Part shown: positions 1 through 9,175 of the stretch, in pieces
Position numbering within the stretch: position 1 is the first letter of the stretch
Layout of the letters: each line of letters opens with the position of its first letter
Origin: Saccharibacillus kuerlensis DSM 22868
Lineage (GTDB): Bacteria; Bacillota; Bacilli; Paenibacillales; Paenibacillaceae
DNA length: 64,000 nucleotides
NCBI RefSeq assembly: GCF_000378145.1
Contig: NZ_KB899279.1
Location: forward strand, 203,127 to 267,126
Direction: 5' to 3'
The notes under the pieces: model-generated
Told to the model about the DNA's origin: nothing
Database searches by the model: none
The model's input: only the letters and a program-made list of their open reading frames with translations
Program-made: the position numbers and the translations under genes

Positions 1-423
1 CTCCGCATACGTCCACGGGCAAGGCAGCAGTGCGGCCAAAATATCTTCCAATGTACCTTCATAGGCCGAAGTCAGCATATGCTGGATATAATGATGTGCG
101 GATGGAGCAAGCGGGTAACCCTGCAGTTCTTCGTACGTTACACCGGCCCGATCGCAGAAATTCTGATGCGGATGAATCTCGCTGTTCAGAATAAACGCGA
201 TCTGCTCGTTGAACATCTGGATATGCTCGCGATTCTCGCATTTGGAAATGGCAATGCCGTAGATGCGCATGTACGCATTGAGGTATTCAAAATCCTGTTT
301 CACATAGTGGATCAGCTGTTCCTTGTCCAGAGTCCCTTCTGCAATACCGCGTACGAAAGGATGCTTAAAGATAGCTTGATAGATCGGGTCGGCCCCGCGG
401 CGAAGTTCTTCAGTGAAAGACAT
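1..423 (-). CDS. tenA: Thiaminase II / TenA, 3' part cut by window edge
   Basis: Partial gene; the first 141 codons are visible. TenA hydrolyses thiamin breakdown products (aminopyrimidine salvage) in the cytoplasm. The residue numbers fit Bacillus subtilis TenA: Asp44 and Tyr47 in a YVKQDFEYL stretch, and the catalytic Cys135 with Tyr139 in LLPCPWTYAE at the window edge. The ATG at 421-423 is preceded by GGAGGTG. Upstream on the same strand lie a TPP riboswitch and a hairpin with a T-run, so the gene should be shut down when thiamin pyrophosphate is abundant. Other thiamin genes probably follow outside the window. Confidence 0.93.
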   Translation of the reverse strand, partial: MSFTEELRRGADPIYQAIFKHPFVRGIAEGTLDKEQLIHYVKQDFEYLNAYMRIYGIAISKCENREHIQMFNEQIAFILNSEIHPHQNFCDRAGVTYEELQGYPLAPSAHHYIQHMLTSAYEGTLEDILAALLPCPWTYAE

Positions 424-486
424 AAAATGATGCACCTCCGATAAGTTTGGGCTGCCGCTCGGTACCCATTCCACGAGAGAGAACGC

Positions 487-514
487 AAAAAAACCGCTCC
501 GAAATGGAGCGGTT
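487..514 (-). terminator. Intrinsic terminator of the TPP riboswitch expression platform
   Basis: Nine-base-pair stem (AACCGCTCC / GGAGCGGTT) followed on the minus strand by seven T. It lies between the TPP aptamer and tenA, the expected place for a ligand-controlled attenuator. Confidence 0.85.
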
Positions 515-559
515 CCTGTTGGATGTATAAGGGATAAATATATCCGTTGCAGATAAGGA

Positions 560-655
560 CCGGCTCCACTTCCCTACGCCGGTACGAGCCGGATCAGGTT
601 CGAAGGGTCCAAGAACTGTTCTTGTCTCAGCCGCGCCGCGGCTCCCCCAGTGGAA
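560..655 (-). ncRNA. TPP riboswitch (THI element)
   Basis: On the minus strand the region contains the hallmark aptamer pieces in order: GGGGAGCC, GGCTGAGAC, ACCCTTCGAACCTGATC and a closing CGGCGTAGGGAAG. These match the conserved TPP-binding core. It is about 140 bases upstream of tenA and followed by a terminator hairpin, so transcriptional attenuation is the likely mode. Confidence 0.95.
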
Positions 656-724
656 TGCGATATTCGATTGACGAACGGGCAAGCTGTGTTACGTGTCTAC
701 TGTAGCTTCTCCCGCTATGTCTTG

Positions 725-1003
725 TCAATGCTGCCGGTAGCGGAAATAATAATCGATCAGCGGTAAACACATAAAAGCCGCAAGACTTGCAAGTCCGATC
801 GCCACACTTGCAGCGCTCATCGTCAAGCCGTCAAAGCGGTTCAGATCGAAGCTTATAAAGATCATTATAAAACTTGTCAGCAATGTCGTTCCCGATGGAA
901 TATATGTGAGCTGCTGCCGGTAAGGATATTTTTTGTAGATCAAGTATGAAGCGCCCATCAGGATGATAAACGTGGAGACTGACAGTAAAACGATGCCGTT
1001 CAG
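725..1003 (-). CDS. Small YesK-like membrane protein, possible CTG start
   Basis: About 92 residues with three hydrophobic segments and a YKKYPYR loop after the first; layout and size resemble the YesK-like family (function unknown). The reading frame is open back to a GTG at 1087, but no ribosome binding site fits that GTG or the internal ATG at 1045. A perfect AAGGAGGTG lies six bases upstream of a CTG at 1001-1003, which would begin the protein directly before the first membrane segment. I therefore favour the CTG start; the longer form (725..1087) is the alternative. The family assignment rests on general appearance only. Confidence 0.6.
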   Translation of the reverse strand: MNGIVLLSVSTFIILMGASYLIYKKYPYRQQLTYIPSGTTLLTSFIMIFISFDLNRFDGLTMSAASVAIGLASLAAFMCLPLIDYYFRYRQH

Positions 1004-1393
1004 CTTGAACACCTCCTTGCCCACGAGAATATCATAAATGCCCATCAAAGAAGTAAAAATATTGTTAATTTTATGTTTCAATCCCACATTTTAGAAGAGT
1101 CAGAAAGCTTTTTGTTCAATGAAATTCAGATTATACAAAAAAACGCCCTACGTCAACCAAGCGAATCGGGGCCAACGAATCTTTTTATACTTTTCGGATC
1201 AACCCAAAAGCCCTTGATCTACAGCTGAATAAGAATTTTATATTTATGCAGCACCTTTCACTCTTTTTGACAGCTGGTCTATTAAACTTCTTTACGGAGC
1301 AAGCATTTTTATGCAAAAATAGGGGTTAAGCAAAAACAGTTGTTCATTAAAGCGAAAACGCGAAAACGCAAGAAAGCAGAAGGAGGCTTACTG

Positions 1394-1699
1394 ATGATCA
1401 AATCCCACGAACTGGACTCGGAAATCATTGCGGCACATTTGAGAGAGGCGCTGGAACGGAAACGACTGCTCTTCACCGAACGTGCGGAACGGGACATGGA
1501 ACGTGCCCATTTCGACGGCGAAATGCTGAGTGAGTTTCTCCGTGCACCACGCAGGATCGACAAGTACGAAGGCCGACGCGACAACGGCTGTTCCTACATT
1601 TTGTACGGCGAACGTACAACACGCGCGGTCGTATCTGTACATGACGGTTACGTCACCCTTGTCTGCTTGAAGCATAATCCTTTTCCCGCCGTCGGCTGA
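1394..1699 (+). CDS. Hypothetical protein, DUF4258-like
   Basis: 101 residues, cytoplasmic. The ATG at 1394 has AAGGAGG at good distance, so the longer basic N-terminal extension to 1340 is unlikely. The N-terminal half is a charged helix (HLREALERKRLLFTERAERD); the C-terminal half looks like small beta strands ending in VTLVCLKHNP. Size and pattern recall DUF4258-type proteins, some of which are toxin-like, but I do not recognise it firmly. No partner gene is adjacent; a terminator follows about 40 bases after the stop. Confidence 0.6.
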   Translation: MIKSHELDSEIIAAHLREALERKRLLFTERAERDMERAHFDGEMLSEFLRAPRRIDKYEGRRDNGCSYILYGERTTRAVVSVHDGYVTLVCLKHNPFPAVG

Positions 1700-1739
1700 T
1701 TAGATGCAATTTTCGATAATTTCTCACACTTGTTTATAC

Positions 1740-1778
1740 AAAAGCTCCTATCCTGCATTAGCGGGTTTAGGAGCTTTT
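1740..1778 (+). terminator. Intrinsic terminator
   Basis: AAAAGCTCCT pairs with AGGAGCTTTT, followed by T-rich sequence. It ends the transcript of the 101-residue gene upstream. Confidence 0.75.
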
Positions 1779-1968
1779 CTCGTTTTAATGCGCTTTGCTT
1801 GCATTTTCCAGTAAACATTGAATATAAAAAACCCTTAGGCTTTTTATAACTTATACAACTCGGCTTATATGAATATTTGATTAACCTAAGTGCTATATTA
1901 ACGGGCATGCTATTTTGTTTTTTTTAAATATACCTTGAAATCATATGTGATTTATGTTTATTATTTAT

Positions 1969-1982
1969 TGCAAGCGCATTCA
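1969..1982 (+). promoter_or_regulatory. Probable cre (CcpA) site upstream of arabinanase
   Basis: TGCAAGCGCATTCA differs from the ideal cre palindrome TGAAAGCGCTTTCA at two positions. It lies about 90 bases before the arabinanase start in an AT-rich leader, so carbon catabolite control by CcpA is likely. Confidence 0.6.
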
Positions 1983-2069
1983 AGATTCAGCATTATATAA
2001 ATCTAATCACTAAATACTTAATTAGATTAACTTTTTAATTAACTAAAACAATCATAAAGGAGATTATGA

Positions 2070-4490
2070 ATGAAAAAGAATTTTGGATACAAGACTGGAG
2101 TTACCGTCATTACCGCCGCCCTGCTGCTTCCGGCTTCCGCCGGGGCAATCTCTCCTGCGAACGGTTTGTCAGCGTCTGCCGCACCTGCAGCTCTGCACAA
2201 GTCTGTCGAACTGCCGACTTTTAACGCCAAGGCAAAAGCACCGGTATTCCGCGAAGCTTCCGTACATGATCCTTCCGTCATCAAAGTCGGCGATACGTTC
2301 TATGTATTCGGTTCGCATTTGGCAGCAGCCAAGTCGAAGGATCTGATCAATTGGGATCAGATCGCCTCCGGCGTAACGAACGACAACCCAATTATCCCGA
2401 ATGTGAAAACGGAACTGAAAGAAGCTCTGGATTGGGCGGAGACCGATACGCTGTGGGCGGCTGACGTAATCCAATTGGCGGACGGCAAATTCTACATGTA
2501 CTACAATGCGTGTAAAGGCGATTCCCCGCGTTCGGCCATGGGCATTGCAGTTGCCGACAAAGTTGAAGGCCCTTACAAAGACACGGGCATCTTCTTGAAA
2601 TCCGGCATGTGGGATCAAGAAAGTGAAGACGGCACGATCTACGACGCAACAGTGCATCCTAACGCGGTCGACCCGGACGTCTTTTTCGATAAAAACGGCA
2701 AACTGTGGATGGTCTATGGTTCTTACTCCGGCGGTATCTTCATTATGGAAATGGATCCGACTACCGGCAAGCCGCTGCCAGGCCAAGGTTACGGCAAAAA
2801 GCTGATCGGCGGCAATCACAGCCGAATCGAAGGTCCTTACATGCTGTACAACCCGGAGACGGACTATTACTACATGTACCTCTCGTTCGGCGGACTTGAC
2901 GCAATCGGCGGTTACAACCTGCGTGTCGTTCGTTCCAAGACACCGGACGGCCCTTTCCTCGACGCAGCGGGCAACGATATGACGAACGTCAAATCCGATC
3001 CGAGCAAGCCGCTGTTTGACGACGATTCGATCGAGCCTTTCGGCGTCAAGCTGATCGGCAACTACTTGTTCGAAAGACAGTTGGGCGAGCCAGGCACAGG
3101 AATCGGCTTCGGCGCCGTATCTCCGGGGCATAACTCCGCTTATTACGACGAAAAGACCGGCAAACAGTTCCTGATCTTCCACTCCCGTTTCCCGGGACGC
3201 GGCGAGCAGCATGAGATTCGCGTACACGAAATGTTTATGAACGAAGACGGCTGGCCGGTTGTGGCTCCATACCGTTATGCAGGCGAAACCGATACATTGG
3301 CGGCAGTCAAAGCTTCCGAGATTCCGGGCAGCTACCGCTGGATTGCACAAACCAAAGAGATCAGCGCCGATATCGTCACCGACGTTTCCATTACATTGAA
3401 AGCTGACGGTACACTGGGCGGCGCCGTATCCGGCACTTGGAAACTGGACGGCACAAACAATGTCACGATCACAACAGGCGGTCAGACTTACAAAGGCGTG
3501 TTCCTGCGCGAGACGCATCCGGTAACAGGTGAAAAAACGCTGACGCTGAGCGCTCTGTCGAAAGAAGGCGTCGGGGTGTGGGGAACCAAAGTCGATTCCT
3601 CCAAAGCCAAAGACGCGGTATCCGCTGTCAGCAAGGCGCTCACACTGAGCACTTCCGGCGACGTTTACTATGACCTGACACTGCCGACTTCCGGTACGCA
3701 GGGTACTCAGATTACTTGGAAATCGTCGAATCCGGCCGTTGTGTCGAACACCGGCAAAGTCACGCGTCCTGCCGCAAAGCAGCGCGATGCTAAAGTGACG
3801 CTCACCGCTACGATTACGAACGGCAGCGTCAAGAAAAACAAAACGTTCAAGGTGACCGTGCCGGCAGCGGCGCAGGGTCCATTGATCGCTTCGTACAGCT
3901 TCGAAGATGCATCGAAAAACCGTCTGAAAGACGCTTCGCCGAACGGATACAACGGTACCCTCGTGAACGGCGCTTCGTACGTCAAAGGCGGCAAGAGCGG
4001 CAAAGCTGTTCAATTGAACGGCAAAGACGGTTACGTGAATCTTCCGGGAGCTGTGACCGACGCACAGGACTTTACCTTCGCAGGTTGGGTGAAGTGGGAC
4101 GGCGGAGCGGCTTGGCAGCGAATCATGGACTTTGGCAAAGGTATGGAAGGACATATGTTCCTGACACCGTCGCAGGGTCAGGGCGTTCAGTTCACCATCC
4201 ATCGTGAAGGCAAAGACCAGAGCATCCTGACTTCTTCCCCGCTGCCTACAGGCAAATGGGTGCACGTCGCCGTTACGATCTCCGGCAATACAGGTACGCT
4301 GTACCTCGACGGCAAGCCAGTCGGATCGAACAGCCAAATGACTTACGATCCTCGCGATCTGAAAACAACCGAAGCTTGGCTCGGCAAGAGCCGCTTCGCA
4401 TCCGATGCTTACTTCAAAGGCAGCATGGATGAAGTACGCATTTACGACAAAGCGCTGAGCGCTGCGGAAATTGCGAAGCTGGCCAAGTAA
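2070..4490 (+). CDS. Secreted GH43 arabinan endo-1,5-alpha-L-arabinosidase with LamG domain
   Basis: 806 residues. A Sec signal peptide (residues 1 to about 38) is followed by a five-bladed GH43 propeller. The catalytic base is probably Asp67 (VHDPS), the pKa-modulating Asp about 201 (AVDPDVF) and the general acid about Glu254 (RIEGPY). Then come a beta domain like the GH43 C-terminal domain of endo-arabinanases (about 405-515), an atrophied bacterial Ig-like domain (about 517-605, TWKSSNPAVVS) and a concanavalin-like LamG domain (about 612-805, ending DEVRIYDKALS). It would cut arabinan side chains of pectin outside the cell. AAAGGAG precedes the ATG. It is a single-gene unit with a likely cre site upstream and a strong terminator downstream. 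Family identification is firm; exact substrate is inferred. Confidence 0.92.
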   Translation: MKKNFGYKTGVTVITAALLLPASAGAISPANGLSASAAPAALHKSVELPTFNAKAKAPVFREASVHDPSVIKVGDTFYVFGSHLAAAKSKDLINWDQIASGVTNDNPIIPNVKTELKEALDWAETDTLWAADVIQLADGKFYMYYNACKGDSPRSAMGIAVADKVEGPYKDTGIFLKSGMWDQESEDGTIYDATVHPNAVDPDVFFDKNGKLWMVYGSYSGGIFIMEMDPTTGKPLPGQGYGKKLIGGNHSRIEGPYMLYNPETDYYYMYLSFGGLDAIGGYNLRVVRSKTPDGPFLDAAGNDMTNVKSDPSKPLFDDDSIEPFGVKLIGNYLFERQLGEPGTGIGFGAVSPGHNSAYYDEKTGKQFLIFHSRFPGRGEQHEIRVHEMFMNEDGWPVVAPYRYAGETDTLAAVKASEIPGSYRWIAQTKEISADIVTDVSITLKADGTLGGAVSGTWKLDGTNNVTITTGGQTYKGVFLRETHPVTGEKTLTLSALSKEGVGVWGTKVDSSKAKDAVSAVSKALTLSTSGDVYYDLTLPTSGTQGTQITWKSSNPAVVSNTGKVTRPAAKQRDAKVTLTATITNGSVKKNKTFKVTVPAAAQGPLIASYSFEDASKNRLKDASPNGYNGTLVNGASYVKGGKSGKAVQLNGKDGYVNLPGAVTDAQDFTFAGWVKWDGGAAWQRIMDFGKGMEGHMFLTPSQGQGVQFTIHREGKDQSILTSSPLPTGKWVHVAVTISGNTGTLYLDGKPVGSNSQMTYDPRDLKTTEAWLGKSRFASDAYFKGSMDEVRIYDKALSAAEIAKLAK

Positions 4491-4591
4491 TGAAGTGAGA
4501 TAAAGCAAATGAAGTAAGCGAATCATACGGCAGTACAGCATAAGATGCACAGCATAAGCTGCATAACATGAGATGCACCAAGAGCACCAAC

Positions 4592-4634
4592 AAAAGCCGG
4601 TGTCTGCGGATTCTGTCCGCAGACACCGGCTTTT
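4592..4634. terminator. Strong bidirectional terminator
   Basis: Nineteen-base perfect arms starting AAAAGCCGGTGTCTGCGG with a five-base loop and T-runs on both strands. It separates the arabinanase from the convergent DUF2357 gene. Confidence 0.9.
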
Positions 4635-4639
4635 ACTAT

Positions 4640-4833
4640 GTTTTAATGAAATTTGCTGAGATTTACTGAGATTTGCTGAGATTTACTGTGCTTCTCTACG
4701 TTTTGCTAGGATTTTCTGGGGTTTGCTGTGTTTCACTATGATTCTCTAATCATGTAATCCCCGACAAGGCAGATGTACGAACTTGTCTGACCTCTCTCTG
4801 AGCGTACTCTTACTTGTTTTCTTACTTGTTTTC
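4640..4833. repeat. Degenerate short tandem repeats in 3' UTR of the DUF2357 gene
   Basis: TTACTTGTTTTC occurs twice head-to-tail at 4810-4821 and 4822-4833. The second copy is the last four codons of the DUF2357 gene including the stop. From 4655 to 4745 a 10-11 base unit of the type GAGATTTRCT is repeated about eight times with decay. There is no open reading frame here. Confidence 0.75.
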
Positions 4834-7005
4834 CAACAGATCGTCTAACCAACGCTCCGCAAGACTCGTTGCACCGGGCAGAAACGGCAGCGCACCTACT
4901 CCAACTTTGCTGATGCTTCGATAAAAGTGGTGCTCCGCATATTCCTTTTCATCCGTGTATGGAAACAGCACACAGGCGGACGATACGCTCCGCTCGTATT
5001 TGTCGCTGCCTTCGCTGCGGTGCACGATGGCATCCCGATATCGGTGCATGACATTGATATCTTCTTCCAGCGGTCCCGGCGTTCCGTATCGTGAAGCGTA
5101 GCTGCTGCCGGGAACAGCCGGATCAAGCCGGTATTTGGCGTCCAGTACGAAAGTGACTTCTTTGTCTTGGGCTTTATCTTGGGCTTTATCTTGGGCTTGG
5201 TCTTGCTCTTTGTTTTGCGCTTGGTCTTGCACGTCGCCCCTTACGCTTTCCTTTACGCTCTCCTTCGTGTTTTCCTTCGTACTTCTCATCCCTTTATCGT
5301 TCTCTTCATCATTCTCTTTATTGTTTTCTTTATTGTTATCTTTATCGTTCCCTATATTGTTCCCCTTGTCCTCGGCTTCACGACTTTGCTCCTGTCCGCT
5401 GCTTTCCGATCCCGCTGCGGCTGGAATAGTCCGCTCAGGAGCAGTAGGCCGGCGCAGGGTCAGCAGCAGATCGGGACGCTGTTCCGTTGTTGGTCTGTTT
5501 CGGCCAAATATCGACGGGTTGTAGAGCAGCGATATTATAGTCCCACTCTCCCGATGCTCGTACTCAATACGGGAAAATCCGCCGCGAATCAATGACGGGA
5601 ACAGACCACTCCGATCAATACCGGAACCCTCACGGCGAATCATCCGGCACCGCTGCTTCAACAGACGGTGCAGTTTTAAGAAGCACCAATACTCGTACAG
5701 CTGCGCCGTGTCCTTAAGCGATAACCGAAGCATTCCTTCACGGATCGACAGCCCCTTGAGCAGCAGCAGATGCAGCTTGTACATTTCCCGGTAGCCCGGA
5801 GCCATCTGAAGCACGAGACTGACATTCATCCGCCGCAGCGGACCGGCATCGCGCAGGAAGTCCGCATTCAGCATGACGCCGATTCGCCGCCGAATCCGCT
5901 CCAGTTCCGCAACCAGCAGCGGGTCGCGTCCGGGACGGCTCTCCTGCAGCTCCCGCCGAAGTTCTTCCACACGCCGGACCGTGCGTTCGAGCATCCAGCG
6001 AAGAAAACGGTTCTCGTCCGTATCGGTCGAGATGACCCGGCGCGTCTCAAGCAGACGATCCGGCGTATAGCGCATCGGACTCCCAAACCTCAACGGTCCG
6101 CCGGACCTCTCCCGATTGCTGCCGGATGACGAATGAAGATGACTCGGCGCCAGATCGATCTCCAGCCATCCCCGTTCATCCGCCTTCAGTCGCTGTGGAT
6201 GCCGGCGCAGATCGTCCAGCGCGGATCGGCCCGCCCGGCGGACCCGTCCGCTCTCCATCAACCGATGCTCTTTTTCCAGACGCTGATGAGGATTGCTCTC
6301 GATCTGCAGCATGGCACTCTCCAGCCGCTCGAACACCCGGCGAAGAATGGCATGGAATTCGGTCAGGCTCTGTCTCGGCGTCTCCGCTTCTCCGGCAGGG
6401 CGATAAGTCCGGCGCAGAAAATCAAAGGTCAGGTCGTAGGCTTCTTCATTCACTTCATCCATCAGTCGAACGTAATCCCGCCGGTAATCCAGCTTGGCCG
6501 GAAAAATCTCGATTCCGATCGTCAGCACGGGACGGCCGTTCAGGCGAATCTCAAGGTCCGTCTCCCCGATCTCGCTGCCGAAATCCAGTGTGCCGGACAG
6601 CACGCTGCTTCCTCTTGGCTTGATCCGTCCGCGCAGATTGACGTTTTCATGATGAAAAGTCAGCTCCAGCGCCGGATCGGCCTTGATCAGCGTCAGTTCG
6701 TAGGTCTTGGTTTCGTAAAAACAAGGAAACGCCGGCATCCCCGGCTCCCATTCTTCGGACTGTCCGGTCTCCGGTGAAAAGAGACGTATCCGGCAGTCTG
6801 CCAGCCTGGGCGATTGTACGGCGGCTTCGAAACGGGCCGTCAGCCGTTCACCGCTGCCTGGATCGCGGTGCAGCGCCAGACGTTCGGCCGCTTCATGAAA
6901 CGGCTCTCCCGCAATATACAGTTCGAACAGATTGCACTCGATCCGCAGCAGTTCGGTGCTGGAATCGAAAGCGGCATCGGCAGAAGGCGGCCGGTAAAAG
7001 GTCAT
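4822..7005 (-). CDS. DUF2357 / McrC-like PD-(D/E)XK nuclease with low-complexity insert
   Basis: 727 residues. The N-terminal two thirds fit DUF2357 proteins, the nuclease partners of McrB-like AAA ATPases. The C-terminal part has the restriction-nuclease core: YEYWCFLKLHRLL, then RPDLLLTL (first acid about residue 511), then FVLDAKYRLD (Asp622, Lys624). An insert of about 90 residues rich in K, N, E, D and Q (about 527-617; DNA 5155-5427) lies between the two catalytic motifs and is built of four-residue repeats (DKAQ, NNKE). All units are multiples of three bases. It probably cleaves DNA, perhaps modified DNA, together with the McrB-like gene at 9385-11517, with a photolyase gene between them on the same strand. 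Start ATG at 7005. Confidence 0.8.
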   Translation of the reverse strand: MTFYRPPSADAAFDSSTELLRIECNLFELYIAGEPFHEAAERLALHRDPGSGERLTARFEAAVQSPRLADCRIRLFSPETGQSEEWEPGMPAFPCFYETKTYELTLIKADPALELTFHHENVNLRGRIKPRGSSVLSGTLDFGSEIGETDLEIRLNGRPVLTIGIEIFPAKLDYRRDYVRLMDEVNEEAYDLTFDFLRRTYRPAGEAETPRQSLTEFHAILRRVFERLESAMLQIESNPHQRLEKEHRLMESGRVRRAGRSALDDLRRHPQRLKADERGWLEIDLAPSHLHSSSGSNRERSGGPLRFGSPMRYTPDRLLETRRVISTDTDENRFLRWMLERTVRRVEELRRELQESRPGRDPLLVAELERIRRRIGVMLNADFLRDAGPLRRMNVSLVLQMAPGYREMYKLHLLLLKGLSIREGMLRLSLKDTAQLYEYWCFLKLHRLLKQRCRMIRREGSGIDRSGLFPSLIRGGFSRIEYEHRESGTIISLLYNPSIFGRNRPTTEQRPDLLLTLRRPTAPERTIPAAAGSESSGQEQSREAEDKGNNIGNDKDNNKENNKENDEENDKGMRSTKENTKESVKESVRGDVQDQAQNKEQDQAQDKAQDKAQDKEVTFVLDAKYRLDPAVPGSSYASRYGTPGPLEEDINVMHRYRDAIVHRSEGSDKYERSVSSACVLFPYTDEKEYAEHHFYRSISKVGVGALPFLPGATSLAERWLDDLLENK

Positions 7006-7140
7006 AGATTCCAGTCCTCCAACAAGAGAATTGATTTTTGTTACTTGTACTTTCTTTTACCTGTACCTTATTCGCAACCTTATCGCCTATGATGCTCCCA
7101 CTTAAGCCTCTCTAGTGGTTTCTAATAATTGTCCATACCT

Positions 7141-8484
7141 TCAACTTCCATTCACAATTCCTTTGTACACCTCAATCGCTGCTGCGCGAGAAGCTTTCAG
7201 ATCGACGATAGCGTCGGGGCGCGGCTGATGCACTGTTGCGACGTCTTCCTCCGTAAGTTCCGGCAGCCATTCGCGGATATGTTCGCCGTTCGGATCGTAT
7301 TTTTCGGACTGGGTCACCGGATTTACCACGCGGAAGTACGGAGCGGAATTCGCCCCGAGCGACGCGCACCACAGCCAGTTGCCGCGGTTCTGAACGTTGT
7401 CGTAATCCAGCAGCTTGCGGCGGAAATATTTTTCTCCCAGCGTAAACGGGCACTGCAGATTTTTGGTCAGGAACATGGCACACAGAATCCGCAGCCGGTT
7501 GGGCATCAGTCCGCTCTCGTTCAATCCCCGCATAGCCGCATCAATCGCCGGAATACCGGTTTCCCCTTTGGCCCAGCGCTCGAAATGTTCGTCGGTCAGC
7601 GCCGAGAGATCATACTTTTTCTCGTAGGAGAAGTAGTCTTCGTCATAGATCGCCAGATAATAGTAGAATTCGCGGAACGCCAGCTGGCGGACCCACTCAT
7701 CGCTGTTCTCCAGACGGGTCGCCCGGGCATACAGCTCGCGGATCGAAACGGCTCCGGCATTTACGTGCGGATTGATGCCGCTCGCCGGAAGTTCCGGGTA
7801 ATAGTCGCGCTTGTCACCGTATTCTTCGATACCATTTTGCAGAAAAGGCTCCAGTTTCTCCGTCCATTCGTCCGCCGGCTCGTAATCATTCAGATCAAAC
7901 GGAACACGGAATTCGTCCGCCCACTCCCGGTCCACCTGTCCCTCCGTCAGATCGCTAAGTACAGTCGAGGAAGGTTCGTTCGGCGCATGCGCCAGATATT
8001 CAAGCCATTTCCGGTGAAAAGGCGCGAAGATCTTGTAGTACCCGTCCTTGCCCGTGAACTCAGCGAATGTCTGGGGATCGATCATCAGCGTATCCAGCAG
8101 CGGCGTGAATGCAGCTCCATGCTTATCGGCCGCTTCTGTCAGCTTGCGATCGCGGTCGCGCGCATACGGCGTAAAGTCCCGGTGAACAACGACTTCGTCG
8201 ATCTCCAATTCTCCTCCTTTGAGCATGTTCAGCAGACGGTCCAGCACCTCGTCCGGCGCGCCGTAAACGATATGCAGCGTGCGCCCTTCCTTCTCGTATA
8301 GATCGCGCAGCCGTCTGACGTGACGCAGAAAGTTGACGCCGCTGTGCTCTTTGTCCCGGCCTTTTTGCAGCAAAAAAGGATCGAGAATCAGCAGATGCAT
8401 CACCGGAGCCCCGGCTTCCTGCAGGTAGTCGAAAGCGGCAAGGTCTCCGGTGCGGAGGTCTTTCCGGTGAATGAACAATTTCAA
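7141..8484 (-). CDS. phr: Deoxyribodipyrimidine photolyase (CPD photolyase)
   Basis: 447 residues. It repairs UV-induced cyclobutane pyrimidine dimers with blue light, using FAD and an antenna chromophore. The N-terminal alpha/beta antenna domain begins KLFIHRKDLR. The FAD-binding part carries the family signature WAKGETGIPAIDAAMR...LMPNRLRI and the GNWLWCASLGANSAPYFRVVNP segment. Length is usual for class I enzymes. The start is TTG (8482-8484) with GGGAGA upstream. It lies between the two genes of a McrBC-like pair, all on one strand, which is an unusual place; the 900-base upstream gap is filled with repeats. Confidence 0.93.
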   Translation of the reverse strand: MKLFIHRKDLRTGDLAAFDYLQEAGAPVMHLLILDPFLLQKGRDKEHSGVNFLRHVRRLRDLYEKEGRTLHIVYGAPDEVLDRLLNMLKGGELEIDEVVVHRDFTPYARDRDRKLTEAADKHGAAFTPLLDTLMIDPQTFAEFTGKDGYYKIFAPFHRKWLEYLAHAPNEPSSTVLSDLTEGQVDREWADEFRVPFDLNDYEPADEWTEKLEPFLQNGIEEYGDKRDYYPELPASGINPHVNAGAVSIRELYARATRLENSDEWVRQLAFREFYYYLAIYDEDYFSYEKKYDLSALTDEHFERWAKGETGIPAIDAAMRGLNESGLMPNRLRILCAMFLTKNLQCPFTLGEKYFRRKLLDYDNVQNRGNWLWCASLGANSAPYFRVVNPVTQSEKYDPNGEHIREWLPELTEEDVATVHQPRPDAIVDLKASRAAAIEVYKGIVNGS

Positions 8485-8761
8485 AGTAAAATCTCCCTTC
8501 CGGCAGTGAGATCTGCAGTGCGATTATGGTTTGTGTCTCTTTTATGATCTTTATTTCTTTATGGTTGTGTATCTTTTTTATGGTCTATGTTTCTTTTTAA
8601 GACGATTATCCATGTTTCTCATCCTAACCGATCCTGCCGGATTCCGATAATTTGCAGGTGCTCGCCGGACGCAGAGCTGGGAATCTTAACATTCGAGCTT
8701 ATTTGAGCTACTTTGAACTTTTTTGAGCACTTTTGGCTTTAGGCTTCTTTGGCTTCTTATC

Positions 8762-8952
8762 GTTTAACGAATCCTGATATCGCTATTCCTCACTTTTCGG
8801 TCTTTTTCAGAATCTAACGAATCCTGATATTCTTATTTGCTGCAGTTAGGACTTTCTACAATCAATTCGGCCTAAATAGCGTGATAAGGATTCGTTAGAA
8901 TTTAAAAAAGCCGTCTGAAGAGCGAATAGCGTGTTTAGGATTCGTTAGATAC
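8762..8952. repeat. Family A repeat cluster 1 (forward-forward-reverse-reverse)
   Basis: Four copies of a ~28-base unit with core CTAACGAATCCTGATA and tail CGCTATTT: forward at 8762-8790 and 8811-8838, inverted at 8871-8903 and 8920-8952. Same-strand copies are 49-50 bases apart. The two halves can fold onto each other as a long interrupted stem. A second cluster with the same layout is at 17471-17661. Confidence 0.85.
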
Positions 8953-9175
8953 CATAGCTGATTAAGGGCATCTAACGAATTAGGATTCGTTAGATGCCAT
9001 AGCTGATTAAGGGCGTCTAACGAATTAGGATTCGTTAGAGTCTTACAACTGATTAAAGCGTTTAATGAATTAGCACTCCTTAGAGGCTCCTAACTGATTA
9101 AAAGCATTTAACGAATTAGAATTTGTTAAACGCTCATAACTAGATAAAAGCATCCCACGAATTAAGATTCATTGG
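8941..9175. repeat. 45-bp tandem array, each unit holding a hairpin
   Basis: Five units with starts at 8941, 8986, 9031, 9076 and 9121 (exact 45-base period), then a sixth partial unit. Each holds an inverted repeat; in the first two it is perfect, TCTAACGAAT-TAGG-ATTCGTTAGA (8971-8994, 9016-9039), and it decays to the right. The palindrome arm is the same word as the core of family A, so the array probably grew from the last family A unit. Confidence 0.85.

Noticed and set aside
2169-4550. 793-codon open frame on the minus strand opposite the arabinanase
   Set aside because: Shadow of a GC-rich gene; no binding site or domain, while the plus frame has full GH43 motifs.
8971-9130. Series of terminators
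   Set aside because: Hairpins lack T-runs on either strand and occur at a regular 45-base period.
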